DNA of 64,000 nucleotides from Epinephelus fuscoguttatus (lineage: Eukaryota > Chordata > Actinopteri > Perciformes > Serranidae), in the NCBI RefSeq assembly GCF_011397635.1, contig NC_064759.1, positions 16,571,428-16,635,427 on the forward strand. The letters are read 5' to 3'. A model generated the notes under the pieces. It saw only the letters and a program-made list of their open reading frames with translations, had not been told where the DNA came from and did no database searches. The position numbers and the translations under genes are program-made. Shown here piece by piece: positions 23,191-36,300 of this stretch (the first letter of the stretch is position 1; each line of letters begins with the position of its first letter).

Positions 23191-24730
23191 TCGACGGAGC
23201 ATCTTTGCTCAAACCCCCTCCATCTTCCACTTATTTCTCCCCCCTGTCACTCCATCCCTGGCAAGACACACCTCCAAATGCCCCGCCCTCTTAAAGACAA
23301 AAACCGCTTTGAAGCAATTTTCATCACAACTGCCCCAAAGATTAAAAACAGCAAAAGCACCTTTACAACTTTCTACATTGACCCGCCCCCCTTTCTCCCC
23401 ATCTCCTATGATACTCTTTGCATGTGTTCTCTCACTGCTGTGTACATAAACCAATATATCTACCAAACGGCAGCTGCATATTGTGTATGTAGATTTGAAT
23501 GAGCTAAGGATACAAAGGGAGTGTCTATGCTCTGCAAAAAAGGGCCATCCAGCTCCTCGCCCTCCCCTATTCTTCCCCTGCTCTCTCTCCCCTTCGTCTG
23601 TCTCTATACCTTCGTTCCCCTCTCTCTTTCCCTCCTCGCCAACCCTTAGCTTGTCCTCCAATCACACACAGATGTAAAGATCACACAGTGAGATCCCACC
23701 GCCGACACCACTTCGACTGCCACCTCTCGCCTCCGTCTCCTGTCTGTGGAGGACCAGCGGAGTGGTCATCTCCCTGTCGTTCTTGCCACGTCCATTTTCC
23801 TTCTCTTCCGTTCTCAACGGCCACAGTGTTGTTGTTTTTTAATATGTGGGGCACAGGGGGGGTTTCGATGATTTTACTTGTCTTTTTTTATTTCTAAGAC
23901 GGGAGGGGGGGTACGTGAGAGCTGCTTTTCCTCATTTAGGCCTAATAAAGCACACCCCATGGCGTCCTGTCCCCTGTCTCCCCCTCTGTCTCTCACATCC
24001 CTCCCCTCCCCTCCCTCCTGCCCCGTTTGTCTCTGTTTGTGTGCACTGTGTGAACCATTGTCCTTGTTAATAACTATTACAGTACACCCCCCCCAACCCC
24101 ACTCCCAAGTTGGTAAATACAACTCAATCTTTCTGTGTGCTCTAGGAAATCTATATAATTCTATACTGAATTTAAATGAAACAATAAAAAAACATATGTT
24201 GAAAAACATCTCAAGAGACATTCATGAAGAAGATCATCAACAATATGGATGGAATAGGAAAACACGAGAGAGAGAGATGTGTCTCTCCTTTTGTTTTTGT
24301 TTTTCGTTTGGTTTCAGTTATTTTTTGCTGGTTTTTCAGGAGGCTATTCTAAAACTGTAACAGCAGAGCAGGGTTTTAGGTTTGTGTTTTTACCAAAAGA
24401 CACAAGACACCAACCAAGGCTTTCAGGTTCCTGTCACTGCAGGTGTGCCGGTATGATGTGGTGCAGTGTGCTGTGATGTGGTGAGTGGTGATGATGAGAC
24501 CGACGCTGCTCCTGGGGTCTGTTTCCGGATCGGGTCCAGGTCCCAGTGTAGCCTGGGTCTGTGTGCATGTATGTGTTGGAGACCAGTGAAGGGGCCAGCG
24601 GTCTCAGGCTGGGTCTATCTCAGATGGCTGCAAGAGTTGAAATTCAAGAAGAAAAAAACCACAACTAGTAGAACATGTGTGTCAAATAAATGAAACCAAC
24701 ACCAATAAAACATCTAGAACATTTAATACA
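23191..24730 (+). other. atp1a3: 3' untranslated region of atp1a3
   Basis: The stop codon at 23,188-23,190 is followed by about 1.5 kb without a splice-supported coding exon, pyrimidine-rich in its first part (for example 23,540-23,660 and 23,960-24,020). AATAAA signals occur at 23,944-23,949, 24,183-24,188, 24,685-24,690 and 24,704-24,709, so alternative polyadenylation is possible. Frames such as 23,209-23,661 (-) and 23,878-24,360 (+) are chance frames in this low-complexity DNA. Confidence 0.65.
24704..24709 (+). terminator. Candidate distal poly(A) signal of atp1a3
   Basis: This AATAAA is the last in a closely spaced pair (the other is at 24,685-24,690) and is followed within 30-60 bp by a GT-rich stretch (ctgtctgtgtgtctttctgtc), the usual layout of a cleavage site. 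Confidence 0.5.
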
Positions 24731-27160
24731 ACCTAGACCTGTCTGTGTGTCTTTCTGTCTCTGTTTTTACTAACTACACTTAATCATCATCTTTCATTAC
24801 TGCTCTTTCTTGGAAATGTCTTTTTATATGCAGCAGTCATCAAGGATTCATATTATGACAAATAAAAGGAAATTAATGCCATCCCTTATAATAGACCTGT
24901 AACAAAGACCGCTGTGTGAAGCCTGTTAGATTTTTAAGCCTGCACAAAAAATGTGTTGATCTCAATGATAAGATTTAATTGTTAGGCCATATTACTGTCA
25001 GTTGTAACATGTTAATTATAACACCACCTCTTACATTTCACATGAAATGATACCTTGAAGTATTTTTGTTGATTGGAGTACCCGACATGCGAGCACTTGA
25101 GCCACATAACTTGGGCTCAAATCAGACCCAAGTCACAAATTTGATTACTTAATTGATTACCTGACTCAATAAAATCAAAAAATACTTACAACTCAGCCTG
25201 GACTTTACCACCAATGACTCGTGACATCACTTGGACTTGGGCCTTTTGACTTGAAAAGACTTGATACCTTCCCTCACGCACAAAGATTGAAAAGTACATT
25301 ATTTACTATGTATGCCACAAATTATTTCCTGAATCCACTTACGTTAATACTATTAATTCCCAGCAAGTCAACACTTAATTTGCAAGATCCACTTAGTTTT
25401 GAAGCAATCCAGCAACATACAATCAAGGTGCAAGAGAAAACCATGAAGAACTAACATTATGTTACTGAGCAACACCTGGGAAAAAAGATACCAAAGATAA
25501 TTTTGTTCAGGTACCAAAACTATGAGTGACAAACGGAGTCCAACAACTTTGTTTTAACACCTGAATATAATTTTAAAAGCATTCATGATTATCGTAAATT
25601 CAATAGATTGTTCATATTTTGTTAAAATGTTTGGTGGAGAACATTATGAATTGTTTAGGACTTGATACTCAAAGTTTAGGACTTGGTCTTGACTTGTGAT
25701 TTGAGTGCTAAGACTTGAAATTTACTCTGCAAAACAACATCTTGGTTCCATCTCTTGAATACCCCATATATCAGACTCACTATTATTCCAGTACATACAG
25801 TCAAATATGAGATTAAACTCTCAGACATTATTTCATTGCACCAAGGTGCAAATTTGTTGATTTTAGTCAGAAGTGGTGTAAAAGACAGTAGAAATATGAG
25901 GATGGGATGCCACCTAGTGTCGTGAATTTATATGCACTTCAACCTGCAAACTGCATGATGTTAACGTGCCATAAGAGGAAGAGCTGGCAGCGGCCCAGGG
26001 TAATGCACCAAACCTCTCTGTAAATGTGTCAGTCGTGAGCTTCAGGATGAGAGTCACTGTCAGGAGGAGAGTCTTACAAAGGGAATAATGTCCTATTGTT
26101 TCCCTAATTTCATCTTTCAACACTTTTAAGAAGTCAAAAATAGCACACGAATGATGTGCTCAGGAAGGAATAGCAACTTTTATGATTAATAAAAGTTATT
26201 TTCAAAAGGTTACATTCCTGCAAATAAGGCAAGGCAGTATATCTTTCATCTTGTGGGAACAGCCTGTAATTGTGCTACCTCTCTGTGCCACAAGGGTCAT
26301 CTATTTTAAATGAGCCCCTTATTGCCCACCTGGTACACAAATCAAAAAAATTATACACAATAAACAGCTTCATAATGTGAGAGGTAAGGACTGTGCAGTC
26401 TGAGAGGTCACTGTCACACATACTGTGGACGTTCAGTCCCTTTGAGTGAGGAACACAGAAACTTTCTGGCACTGCTCTGCCACTGTCCAATGACAAATGC
26501 AGCGTCTCCTGCTCATACATAGCCGACACACATACGAACACACATGCACACCCATTTTCTGTCACTCTCACTGACAAACACGCTCACACTCTCACCCTCT
26601 GTCTAATTTCCCCTGTGTCTCTGCAGTGAGCTCACTGCAGTGCGACTCTCCTCTCTCCCCCCCCTCGCCTCGCCACCCTCCGTATAATAGAATATCGATC
26701 GCTCGCCTTTGCCGCAGTGTGTAAGCGAGTGTGTCTTTGGACGAGTGTGTGTGTGTGTGTCTGACTGGGGCCCTCCAAGGTCATTGCCATGGCAACTTGA
26801 GCATGGGGTCCTCTTGCTGTGTTGTCACGGAGCATAGGTCACAGAGGTCACATGAAAAAAGGGGGACAAGAGGGGGTCCATAGGGGGGACAAGAGGGGGT
26901 TGGTGAGTGCTGCAGTGTTTGGTGTACTGGAGATAGAGACAGAAACGAGGAGACATGAGAGTTGGAACTGTCCTATTCCACCGTGTATTCACACCCGACC
27001 AGAATAATGAGAAAATGTACAGACTAAGTGCTGAGGGCCACTGAGTTCACTCCAACTCCTGCCATGGATGCAAAAACAGGAGCCAGTTGTAGTTTTGACT
27101 GAATAGAGTGAATCACTTGTATTAATTAGAGGCAAAATATCAAGGAATCGGACATCAAGT
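24731..27160. other. Intergenic spacer between convergent atp1a3 and rabac1
   Basis: No gene is seen. About 25,080-25,755 looks like a diverged foldback repeat: it is rich in gacttg/caagtc motifs with opposite orientation at the two ends (cccaagtcacaaattt near 25,125; gacttgtgatttgagtg near 25,695). A two-copy direct repeat of ggggacaagagggggt lies at about 26,864-26,901. Confidence 0.5.
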
Positions 27161-27178
27161 TATATTTACATCAGGGGG

Positions 27179-27184
27179 TTTATT
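27179..27184 (-). terminator. Candidate poly(A) signal of rabac1
   Basis: TTTATT on the plus strand reads AATAAA on the minus strand, about 880 bp downstream of the rabac1 stop codon. It defines a plausible 3' UTR covering roughly 27,160-28,060. Confidence 0.5.
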
Positions 27185-28060
27185 GCACTTCCAAAATGTA
27201 ATTTAAATACAAAAACACCCGACTTACAGATAGATGTAAACAAGTGAAAAATGAATTTCAAAAAAAGAAATGTTTCAGGTTTACAGAATGACCTTCAGAT
27301 CTGAATGTTGTAAGTAGAGCTGATAAATATGCATACAAACAGTCACCACAGTACCATAACATCCCCAATACAAAACATCACTACTATTTACTGACCTTTA
27401 TCTATGTTAAATACCCTATCTGGCATACCCAGTTTGTCTTATACCCTCTTGAATGAAATGTTTTGCTTTCTTTGTGCATGGTCATTGTAAGATAAATATT
27501 TTTAAAGCTTTACATGGCACTTTTCCTTTGGAAAATTTATCATTTTTGAGAAGTTTAGAATTGCAAACATTGCATTTACATTATCGTTACGTAAGAAAGC
27601 AGCAGTCTTGCCAGATGTTCCAGACACAGAAGCTATTTCTCAGGATATCTACAGCACAGACAGTCCTTAGAGATTAATAAGTGGAAAGATATGTTACTGA
27701 ATAAGAGACGTTGAGGGAAGCAAGAGGCTATTTGACACAAACCAGAGGCATCCGAGGTATAATATATGTAGAGAAAGGCATAACATTTGTATGATCATGT
27801 GCTTAAATACTTATTGACAAATTATTTGTGCATATGGCAAGTTATTATATATGAGTTTGATTGAAAGGCAATACAGTCTGTAACAACATCTACATTAGAG
27901 GCAAGACAAGGTGCATTAACAGAGGGAATATGGGATGCACACATAGCTAAGGAACCAATCTAGGAGCAGCTTTTCCTCAACCCCTCTGGGCTAACATGAT
28001 TTTAGGGTCAGAGTCATGACTGATCGTCGACCAGCGCCTGCTGAGGGTTCAGCCTGCTCT

Positions 28061-29874
28061 TCACACGGGCTCCATGAGGAGCTCTTCCATGTCGGACCCC
28101 TCCAGCTCACGGAATGCAGCATGAGAGCCAATCACAAACAGCGTCGCTCCTGAGGGGAGACGTGACAAATGTAAAAAGGGGAGTGTGAAGCAATGAGGAG
28201 GAAGGTGTTTCTTAGACAGAGGGTCCATATGCATTTACAATTACGTTAGCGTCATAGAGCTCACATACGTACGCAGAGACTTCACTGAATGTTACAGTAT
28301 AATGATTTGATCAGAAATAACATCACAAAAAACACAACTATTACAGAGCTATGATGAGGCCTGCAACAAATATTTCTGCAGGACCAGAAAATCAAAGGAG
28401 GAGAGAACAACTAATGAGGTTTGGCTTACCCAGAACCCAAAAAACTGCAGCTCCAGCTCCGGCCAGCCAGAACACAGGTAGAGAAACAGCTCCAGCCAGA
28501 CTCATCTGGTGAGGGACATTCAGCTCCCTGCCTGGTTGACATGAAAATAACAGATTTAACAACAACAACAAAAAATAACGCCACTCATTACAAATATTTG
28601 ACTGGTATCAATATAAAAGGAATGATATTTAATTTTCTTTTACTAGCCAAACACAGTCTTAAATTAATGTGTTTCTGTACCTGTCATAATCACAGAGAGG
28701 TAACATATAAGATTATGTTATTCATATAAGAATATGATTCCACTGTGGGTTGTTTTTTAGGTTTTGTATCAAAGTAAGAACTTTCAGTATCGAGACAATA
28801 CTACAAGGCATACCTGACAGCTTTACTCACCGAGGACAACCAGTTTGGACTCCAGGGACTTGAGGTGAATTATGTAGAAGGCACCAGCAAACACAGCCAA
28901 GGCAATCAGTAGCATAGGGGAGCTGATACTGAGGAGCAGAAACACCAATAATCTAGTCAGATTAGTATTACTTTTAGCGGCATATTGTTAAATCGAGTTT
29001 AGTCTTAGTTAAAAGCTTAAATGATTGTATATTCTACTTTTTAATCAGATCTCATGCACACTGGTCTCTGTCTCTTTTCCAATATACCCTGCGGCCAAAA
29101 CCCGCCCAGGAAGCTCTTGACTGTGTCTACACTACAGGTACAGACTGTGTGAGTAAGAGCTAGGAAGGAGAAAGAGTAAACATTCCCACTGAAAAACAAA
29201 AACAACACAAATGATTTCCTCTTTGTTTGCCTTACATGCAGTACAGGATGAGACCCAGAAAGATGAAGGTATAGTTGCTGTTATACACTTCCACATTTTT
29301 CACCACCCTCTGACACAACTCTCCAAAGTTGCGGGGTTTTGAAAACTTGCGTTGATCCACAAAGCTGGACCAAGGTCGAATGGACACCCGACGCCTGTCG
29401 ATCCACTCTTTAGCCATGCTGGCTGAGAATCCTTTGGGCAGCCAGAGCCTTTGAAATGAGACAAAACACATTCAGAACTGAAAACAGAGAGAAGTATCAA
29501 GAAATTCATAAACAAGTCTACAGAATTGTAGGCTGCAAATACCCATGATGGCTCTGACATATCAGTTATGAGAGACTAATTCATATCATTTGGCTGCACT
29601 GATAAACAAGAGTAGCAAATACTCCAGCATATCTCAACAGGGTTAAAGGGAGCAACATAAAATGACAAGCCCTTGTGATAATAGCATTATCATTACAATT
29701 GTGTGATGAATTTAGCACACATCACAATAAAAATAAAAATATAGGCCCTTACTTTGCCAAGATTCCACCTCCACCTGTGCCAGTTGGATGAGCATCCTCG
29801 GCACTGAACAGATCTCCAGCCTTGCTGTCCATGTCTACAAGGCAGTTCTCCCCCACTGGAGCTCCAGATGGCAT
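28061..29874 (-). CDS. rabac1: Prenylated Rab acceptor protein 1 (PRA1 family)
   Basis: A small four-helix membrane protein of the Golgi and endosomal system that binds prenylated Rab GTPases and VAMP2 and helps Rab cycling between membrane and cytosol. Coding exons on the minus strand, in order: 29874-29753, 29448-29236, 28928-28831, 28531-28430, 28149-28061. They join in phase to 207 residues. Residues from about 60 to the end match the family closely: SIRPWSSFVDQRKFSKPRN, then NYTFIFLGLILYC, then two hydrophobic hairpin segments (SSPMLLIALAVFAGAFYI and a block with LPVFWLAGAGAAVFWVLG), ending DMEELLMEPV. The start chosen is the ATG at 29,874-29,872: an in-frame TAG sits immediately before it, and its exon opens at about 29,888 after a good acceptor. 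A downstream in-frame ATG at 29,832 is an alternative. The N-terminus is longer than my recollection of the mammalian protein (185 residues). It is head-to-head with dedd2. Confidence 0.92.
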
Positions 29875-31324
29875 CTACAGACTGTCTGCTGCAAGGCAAC
29901 AATAATAACACAAACATCAGAAAGTGAATACCATTTGAACACTGTTTTTTGTTTCCATCTATTCATTTTTTTGTCTACAAAGATGGGTAGGCAATGTAGC
30001 AGATGTTTCATCAGGCACCAACAAAGAAGCAAGATATAGTACTGGGTATCAACAAGGGGTTTTGTCAGAAACTCTTATTATACTCAGCAAAACAGATCCA
30101 GGGTGCCTACAGTTAGCCGACACTTAAATTTCTTGCTTTAAAAACATCTTTTCAAGATGTTTCTTTATTGAAGGCTGATTTTTGAGCAAATCATCTTTTT
30201 CTTAGTCACAAATTGCCGGTAAGTATAACGGATAATAATATATGTGTGGTTCCTTGCAGAAGCAGGTTTTACAAAGGAAATATGGTTAACAGAGTGAGTT
30301 AGGTTGATCTACATTTTGCCAGCAGGTAAGTGCAAGCATAACGTATTAGTTAGTTCTGTGGTGGGTTTAAGGATTTGTAAAGCGAGAAATGTGGACTTTT
30401 ACGCAGAGGAGCCTGACTCATTTTGACAGATGAAATTAAAAGATGAATAAATAAAATTAGATTAAATGTTTGTGGCACCTATCATATTCAAATGTAAGAC
30501 TATTTGATGACTTTTAAGTCCTACTATAAACATTATTAATACATTTAAAGATTTTTAAGGGCCTGAAATTATTGTAAAGCATCACCCTCGTGCTGACACA
30601 TTTACTAGATTAATCTGTTTTGTCTTTGTCAGATAGGCTAATTAATAAAATCCAGTTCAGACAATTATTAAATACAAAACACCAAACATTTGCTGGGTAT
30701 AACTTTACAAAGGTGAAGAGTGGGTTATTATATAATCTGCAATTGCTGTATGACTAATCAATTAGGAATAATGATGGTTAGGTGGAGTTACAGCGAGTGC
30801 CTCAGTATTTCATATGAAAAGTAAGACATTGTACGCTGGATCAATAAGCAAGTTAGTAACTAATGTGTAACTCATTCGTATATAACAGCAGTTAGATACC
30901 TACACTTAACAAATCATGCAGAGTAGTAAAGGGATGTTGCTACAGTGCAGTGGCTAATGGAAAATTTTAGTCAATAAAGGGCTTGGCCACTGCCACATCA
31001 CTAAAAACAGGATACACAAGATACTGTTGCCAACATACACCCATAAAGTACCTATTTATATCGTAACATGGATAGCGTTGCTAAAATACGTACATATCTA
31101 CAGTTAAACTAATAAACAATAACTAGCAAAAACAACTTTGCTGGTTGTTTGAAGAGCTAACGTTAGCTTCTCTGCTAATGTTCATCTCCACTACTGTACA
31201 GGTCCCGGCAGATAGATAAATGTTACACTGAGATGTTGAACACGCTGGTGGGTGGTTATTTAAAGACGAATAGAAAGAAGACCAGACCTGTTTGAAGTAT
31301 TATCGTTTGACAAAGTATACTTAC

Positions 31325-31480
31325 AGCAGAACTTGGGTGGTACTGTTTCAGACCTTTTGTTGCTGTTCTGGTTCACGGATGTGATGTGGATGTTATTTAA
31401 CTTCCTGGTGTCTGGGTGAAAAACACCGCCACCTAGTGACAGCACCGGGGAGCACCCATCCTCTGCTGGGGTGTTTGTTT
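31325..31480 (-). other. rabac1: Probable noncoding first exon of rabac1
   Basis: On the minus strand a strong donor (AAGTTCTGCT|gtaagt) lies at 31,325/31,324, and the next acceptor in line is that of the ATG exon at 29,888. The 5' limit is estimated only. Splicing here would place the transcription start within the rabac1/dedd2 interval. Confidence 0.5.
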
Positions 31481-31914
31481 TTCTGTTTGCTCGTAAAGCT
31501 TCGTTTTGGTGAGTAAGACATAGAACTACGTTACTTTGTAGAATATTTTATATTAGTTAAATGTTGTCATGTGAGTTCATGTTGGCTTTTCTGTATGGGA
31601 GGCGATGTGTTACGGGATGAAAACTGCCAGGACTTCTGTTTTTCCTAGCGATAACCTCTCTGATAATGCAACTCAAACAGCAGACTTGGGATCGGCTGTC
31701 TTTTTCCCAGTTCAACCGACTCGACAAGGATCTCGTGGAGAAAATCTGACCGCAGATCAGTAAAGTTAAAACGTGACCGAGCGTCATCGAACAGGCGGAG
31801 GGCTGTGATTGGTCGGTTTCTGTGTGTTATTGTACAGCTGTCAGTGCTGCTGCACGGTGCTGTGGGAGTTGACATACCATCCAACGCTCTTGACGAGGAA
31901 CGACAAGTCTAAAG
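31400..31914. promoter_or_regulatory. Probable bidirectional promoter, rabac1 / dedd2
   Basis: The inferred first exons of the minus-strand rabac1 and plus-strand dedd2 face each other here within about 0.5 kb. An inverted CCAAT box (gattggtc) lies at 31,807-31,814, and a CTCF-like minus-strand motif (CGCCACCTAGTGA, one mismatch to consensus) at about 31,426-31,439. No TATA box is obvious. dedd2 exon 1 would end at the donor AAAG|gtacat, position 31,914. Confidence 0.5.
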
Positions 31915-32258
31915 GTACATTAAATGTTTAATTGTCACTTTAAAATGCACCGAACAATTTTATATCAGTTGTATTTACGTTGTCATTGATATCACCGAGG
32001 GGGACCCGTCTCCATTACGGCCCGTGTGTAGCTAACGTTAGCTAACAACGTTCTTAGCTAAACATAACTGTTAATATCCGTTTGTATGTTTTATAGCTAA
32101 TGTATCGGAAATCTCTTCACTTAGTGAAGGGGATATATGCTTAATGTGTCATATTGCACCAGGTTTAGTACTAGTTATTTTCTTTAAGCTGGGTCATTAA
32201 GCAAAACAGCTGTTGAAGGGCGTATTGTTTATGCCTGTCATGTTTTTTTCCCCCACAG

Positions 32259-32446
32259 AGAAACGTCATTACGTAACGTGCCAAGGGGGTAATTTGCGCC
32301 AACGTTTGCTGCTGGGTGGTGGAAGAACGCCTAACGTTAGTCTCCTTGACTTCCAGCTGCCTTACGACGACGACAAAGCTCATTCACAGCTGACACAAGT
32401 TACCATTGCATGTTTCAATACGGAGTCGAGGTGACTCCGAAAACAG
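32259..32446 (+). other. dedd2: Probable noncoding exon 2 of dedd2, with start of a uORF
   Basis: Bounded by a strong acceptor (tgtttttttcccccacag) and a consensus donor (aaacag|gtaagt). The 188-bp exon is upstream of the exon with the Dedd2 ATG. An ATG at 32,410 opens a short frame that, spliced to 33,268, ends at TGA 33,270-33,272, before the main start at 33,311. Confidence 0.55.
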
Positions 32447-33310
32447 GTAAGTCTGCTGAGCTTGCTAAAACGGGCTTTGAAACAATGTAGACCGCAGCAC
32501 GAGCGTGACACTGAAATGTCACCATAACATTAACATGTCAGCGTAAACGGCGTGCTGTTTTTTTTTTTTTTTTGCTAGCTGCTAGTTTACGAGGAATATG
32601 GGTTACAGCTTTTGGCTGCCATTTGTCGAGACATGATGTTTTCAAGCTTTTCAAGGAACCACTCACTTTAACGTCTCACTGTAATTTATTTTTTTCTTGT
32701 TTAACCTTTAATTACCCAGAAAAAAATCTCTTTTTCAAGAGTGTCGTGGCCAAGACAGGCAGCAACGTAAGTTAACAGTGAGACAACACAGAACAAATAT
32801 AGATATTAAAGATGTAAAGCTCTAAAGCAAGCATTATTAAACACAAAACAAGATTATTAGAAAGAAAAGCCTAAAAGTATGTTAATATATACTAGAAATG
32901 AACCATAAAAACTCCAAAAACAGCAGCTACACATGATAACAAAGACCAGCTAAGACACACCTTGACATTGGCATTTCGAACACTGTGTATATAAATTCCT
33001 GCAATTTTGTTTTGAAACCGCTGAGAGGAACCAATGAGTGCATAGAGAGTTCAAACTTAGGTGAAAAAGTTGTAATTTCTACAAGAAAAGCGAGCACAAT
33101 TATATTGCAGTAAAGTACAGCAACTTGTTTTGGTGGTTGCATGCCTCGTTGTGCTAAGCGACTAGTTACAAATCATATGCTGTTATTTCCTGACTTCTCA
33201 GCTGGAAAGTTAGAGTTTTAAATGTCTAATGGACGACTTGTGTGTTTGTGTTTTTTATCCTGAACAGTTTGACACAGGTGGGAAGGTGGAGAGGGGCTGT
33301 AGGCAGACCC

Positions 33311-36300
33311 ATGGCCGCAGTGCATCACCCAAGGTGTCCACTCAGGGACTCACTTTACTGGGATGAAACAGAGTGCCTGAACTACTATGGGATGTTGTCT
33401 CTCCATGAGGTCTTTGAAGTAGTTGGTTGTCAGCTGACAGAGACTGACATTGAAGTGTTGTCATTCCTTCTTGATGAAACCTGTCCTGCACCACACCCTT
33501 TTGATCCAACTGGTTGGACAGTTGAGCCCTGTGGTGGCGATCCAAATGACATGGGCATGTCCCCGAGTCCTGAGCTTCTAAAGGTCTGGATGCGGTCAAA
33601 GCCTCAGGGCTCTCAGCATCCCTTTGTAGCCTCATATAAGCCCAAGACTGGCCTTGACCTGTTGTTGGAACTGGAGAGGCGAGGATACCTCAGTGATGGC
33701 AACCTGGAGCCACTAATGAAACTACTCAGAGTCCTTACACGTCATGACCTGCTGCCTTTAGTGTCCCATAAGAAAAGGAGGACAGGTGAGGATTAGTCAT
33801 AGGGGTGCTCGTTACCAGATTTTGAGATTATGATGCGTGCATTCAAAGTTGCCTCTCTTTACGATAGCGTGCTAGAACATGCCAGCCATAACTGCATTCC
33901 TGCCCTAATAAGCTTGATGATTGTTTTGTTTACAGTGTCTCCAGAGAGATTTGGACAAAGTTATGGAATAGAGCATAGAGAGGTGGTGTTCACCTCTGGA
34001 ATGCAACACAGCTACAGACCAACAGAAATACCTCTTTCATCTTTCACACAGCATTTGAGAACTGGTAAGTATAGCCCACAGTGTTTACACAAACCTTTTT
34101 AATCAGTCAAGAAATGGGACTGTCCAGTGTCAGTGTTTGTCATTCCTGACAGCATGTCACATTTTTACACTGCACTTAAAGCCAGGACCTGTTTTTTGGT
34201 GAAGAGGCAATGGCATCCTTTCTGACACTTTGTTCAGTCCCTCTGTTGTGCTAGGAATGCACATGTACAGCATTTAAGTTGAAGTAGATTCCCCCAGGTT
34301 AAAATGTAGTCCAACTTTAGTGCTAATTTACATACATCATGCTTGTGGGGAACCTTCTACAGGGGACAGAAAGTATGTTTTGATCAAATATCAGCAGAAA
34401 CAGATAAAAATGGGGTGATGAACAGAAATAGGGCAGATACAGAAATAAAACAGCAAATACAGCTCCATCCATGCTTATGTCTTATTGTCTAACTGTACAA
34501 ACTAATTTCATTTATGTTCTGTCAGGTGTTTACCCTCCAATGCCTGGGCCATCTGCTAGGAGGAGGAGGAAGAAGAGGGGAAATGGCTGGAGCCGCAGGC
34601 CCAAGAAAACAAGCAGACAGGGCCTGCCACTGCTTCCACCGCCACGGCCACATAAAGAATCCTGCGGTAAGTGTAGCCCCTGCGTTCTTAACCTGTCTGT
34701 CTTTTAGCTTTTCTTTTCTTGCCTTCCTATCTTCATCCCGCCATCTTCTTTTACACAACATTTTCCTGTCTTTTTGTTAACCACATAGGCTCTAGTTTTG
34801 TTTTCAATGTATTAACAATTCATTTCCTGTTTTGTCCTCTCAATTTTGATGTTGTTTGTCTACGCTGAACTTCCATTTGAGTTAAGGAGTTTTACACATG
34901 AAGTCTAAATTTTTTAATTTTATTTTTTCACACTGCAATCCTCAAACATCTCAAGGCACAAAAACCTTGTGTGTCTAGTGTTTTATTTTTAACTCATTAT
35001 GAAAATTTGCACTGTAAAGCAATGACTCAACTGTATGCATTCGCTGTTGTCTGTGTAGAAAGATACGTGTAAAGAGCAGGAAGAGAGGCATATTACTAAC
35101 AATAAATTCAATCAATCAGTTTTATTTATAAAGCCCAATATCACAAATCACAATTTGCCTCACAGGGCTTTACAGCATACGACATCCCCTCTGTCCTTAG
35201 GACCCTCGCAGCGGATAAGGAAAAACTCCCCCCAAAAAAACCTTTAACGGGGAAAAAAAACGGTAGAAACCTCAGGAAGAGCAACTGAGGAGGGATCCCT
35301 CTTCCAGGAAAGACAGACGTGCAATAAATGTCGTACAGAACAGATCAACATAATAAATAAACAGTAACACACTTAAGAAAAAACAGACTGCTTACTATAA
35401 TCCATTTGGTCCTAAATACCAGCTGCCAATCCACCAGCCACACTAACACTGTTAGACAAGCATACAGTGGCCTCTGAACTGCACTGAATCTAATTGAAGG
35501 ACACCTTTGCCAGGTATGCCAGTGTCAATGGGAAAACATTTTTTTATCCCAGTGTGACACTTAGTGAAACCCATCTGACAGCATTAGAACATAAAGCTAA
35601 ATATTGGAGACCTTAACTGTGAATTTGGTGATATCATCACGTAGGGCTGGGTGATGTTGAGAAAATTAAGTATCAAAAGATTTTTAATCAAATACGTCAA
35701 TATCAATATTGCGACAATATTGTAGGGTTGACTACTGGTGCATTCACAAAATATTTACACATTGAGATCTTTGATAAATAATCATCAGTAATGTGGATAT
35801 ATTTTTGATTAAGTGGCTAAAGATAGATAGAACAGCTAGAACAGTTTGGTAAGTTCAGAAAAGTACATCACTTAACTGTAATGCAGCCTTTAAAAAAAGT
35901 CTTTTATCTCACTATCAATGTAATATCAATACATTGCCCAGCCCCATAGTCCACACTTTAATTGTTGAATACACTGTGAGGTTTGTGTGTGAGCGCTTGT
36001 GTCAAACTTACTTGTTAGCGAAGTTACGATTATGCTTTGGTCGGACAATTCAATTTAGTCTCTCATAGCACCAGAAAGTCAACACCTTGTTCACTAACTG
36101 TGCAGCAAATGCTGACTTAACATCACCAACACCACAGAAATTCAAGGACTTTTTCTGATTTACAACTTCAGCAAAAAATGGCACACAATTGATCCAACTG
36201 CTGGACACAAAGAAATGATCGCACTTCCATTTCAGTTGACTGGCATCTCCTTCAGTACTAATACCTGGTGTTTTCTTTGTCACACTCTGACTGTTGTGTT

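Noticed and set aside
23209..23661. 150-residue open frame, minus strand
   Set aside because: It is antisense to the start of the atp1a3 3' UTR in pyrimidine-rich sequence. The product is Gly/Glu/Arg-rich without a domain.
29693..29917. 74-residue minus-strand frame over the rabac1 first coding exon
   Set aside because: It is in a different frame from the one that splices in phase to the PRA1 domain.
33242..33310. Upstream in-frame Met for dedd2 at 33,242
   Set aside because: It lies in the intron before the acceptor at 33,266-33,267, so it cannot be part of the spliced mRNA.
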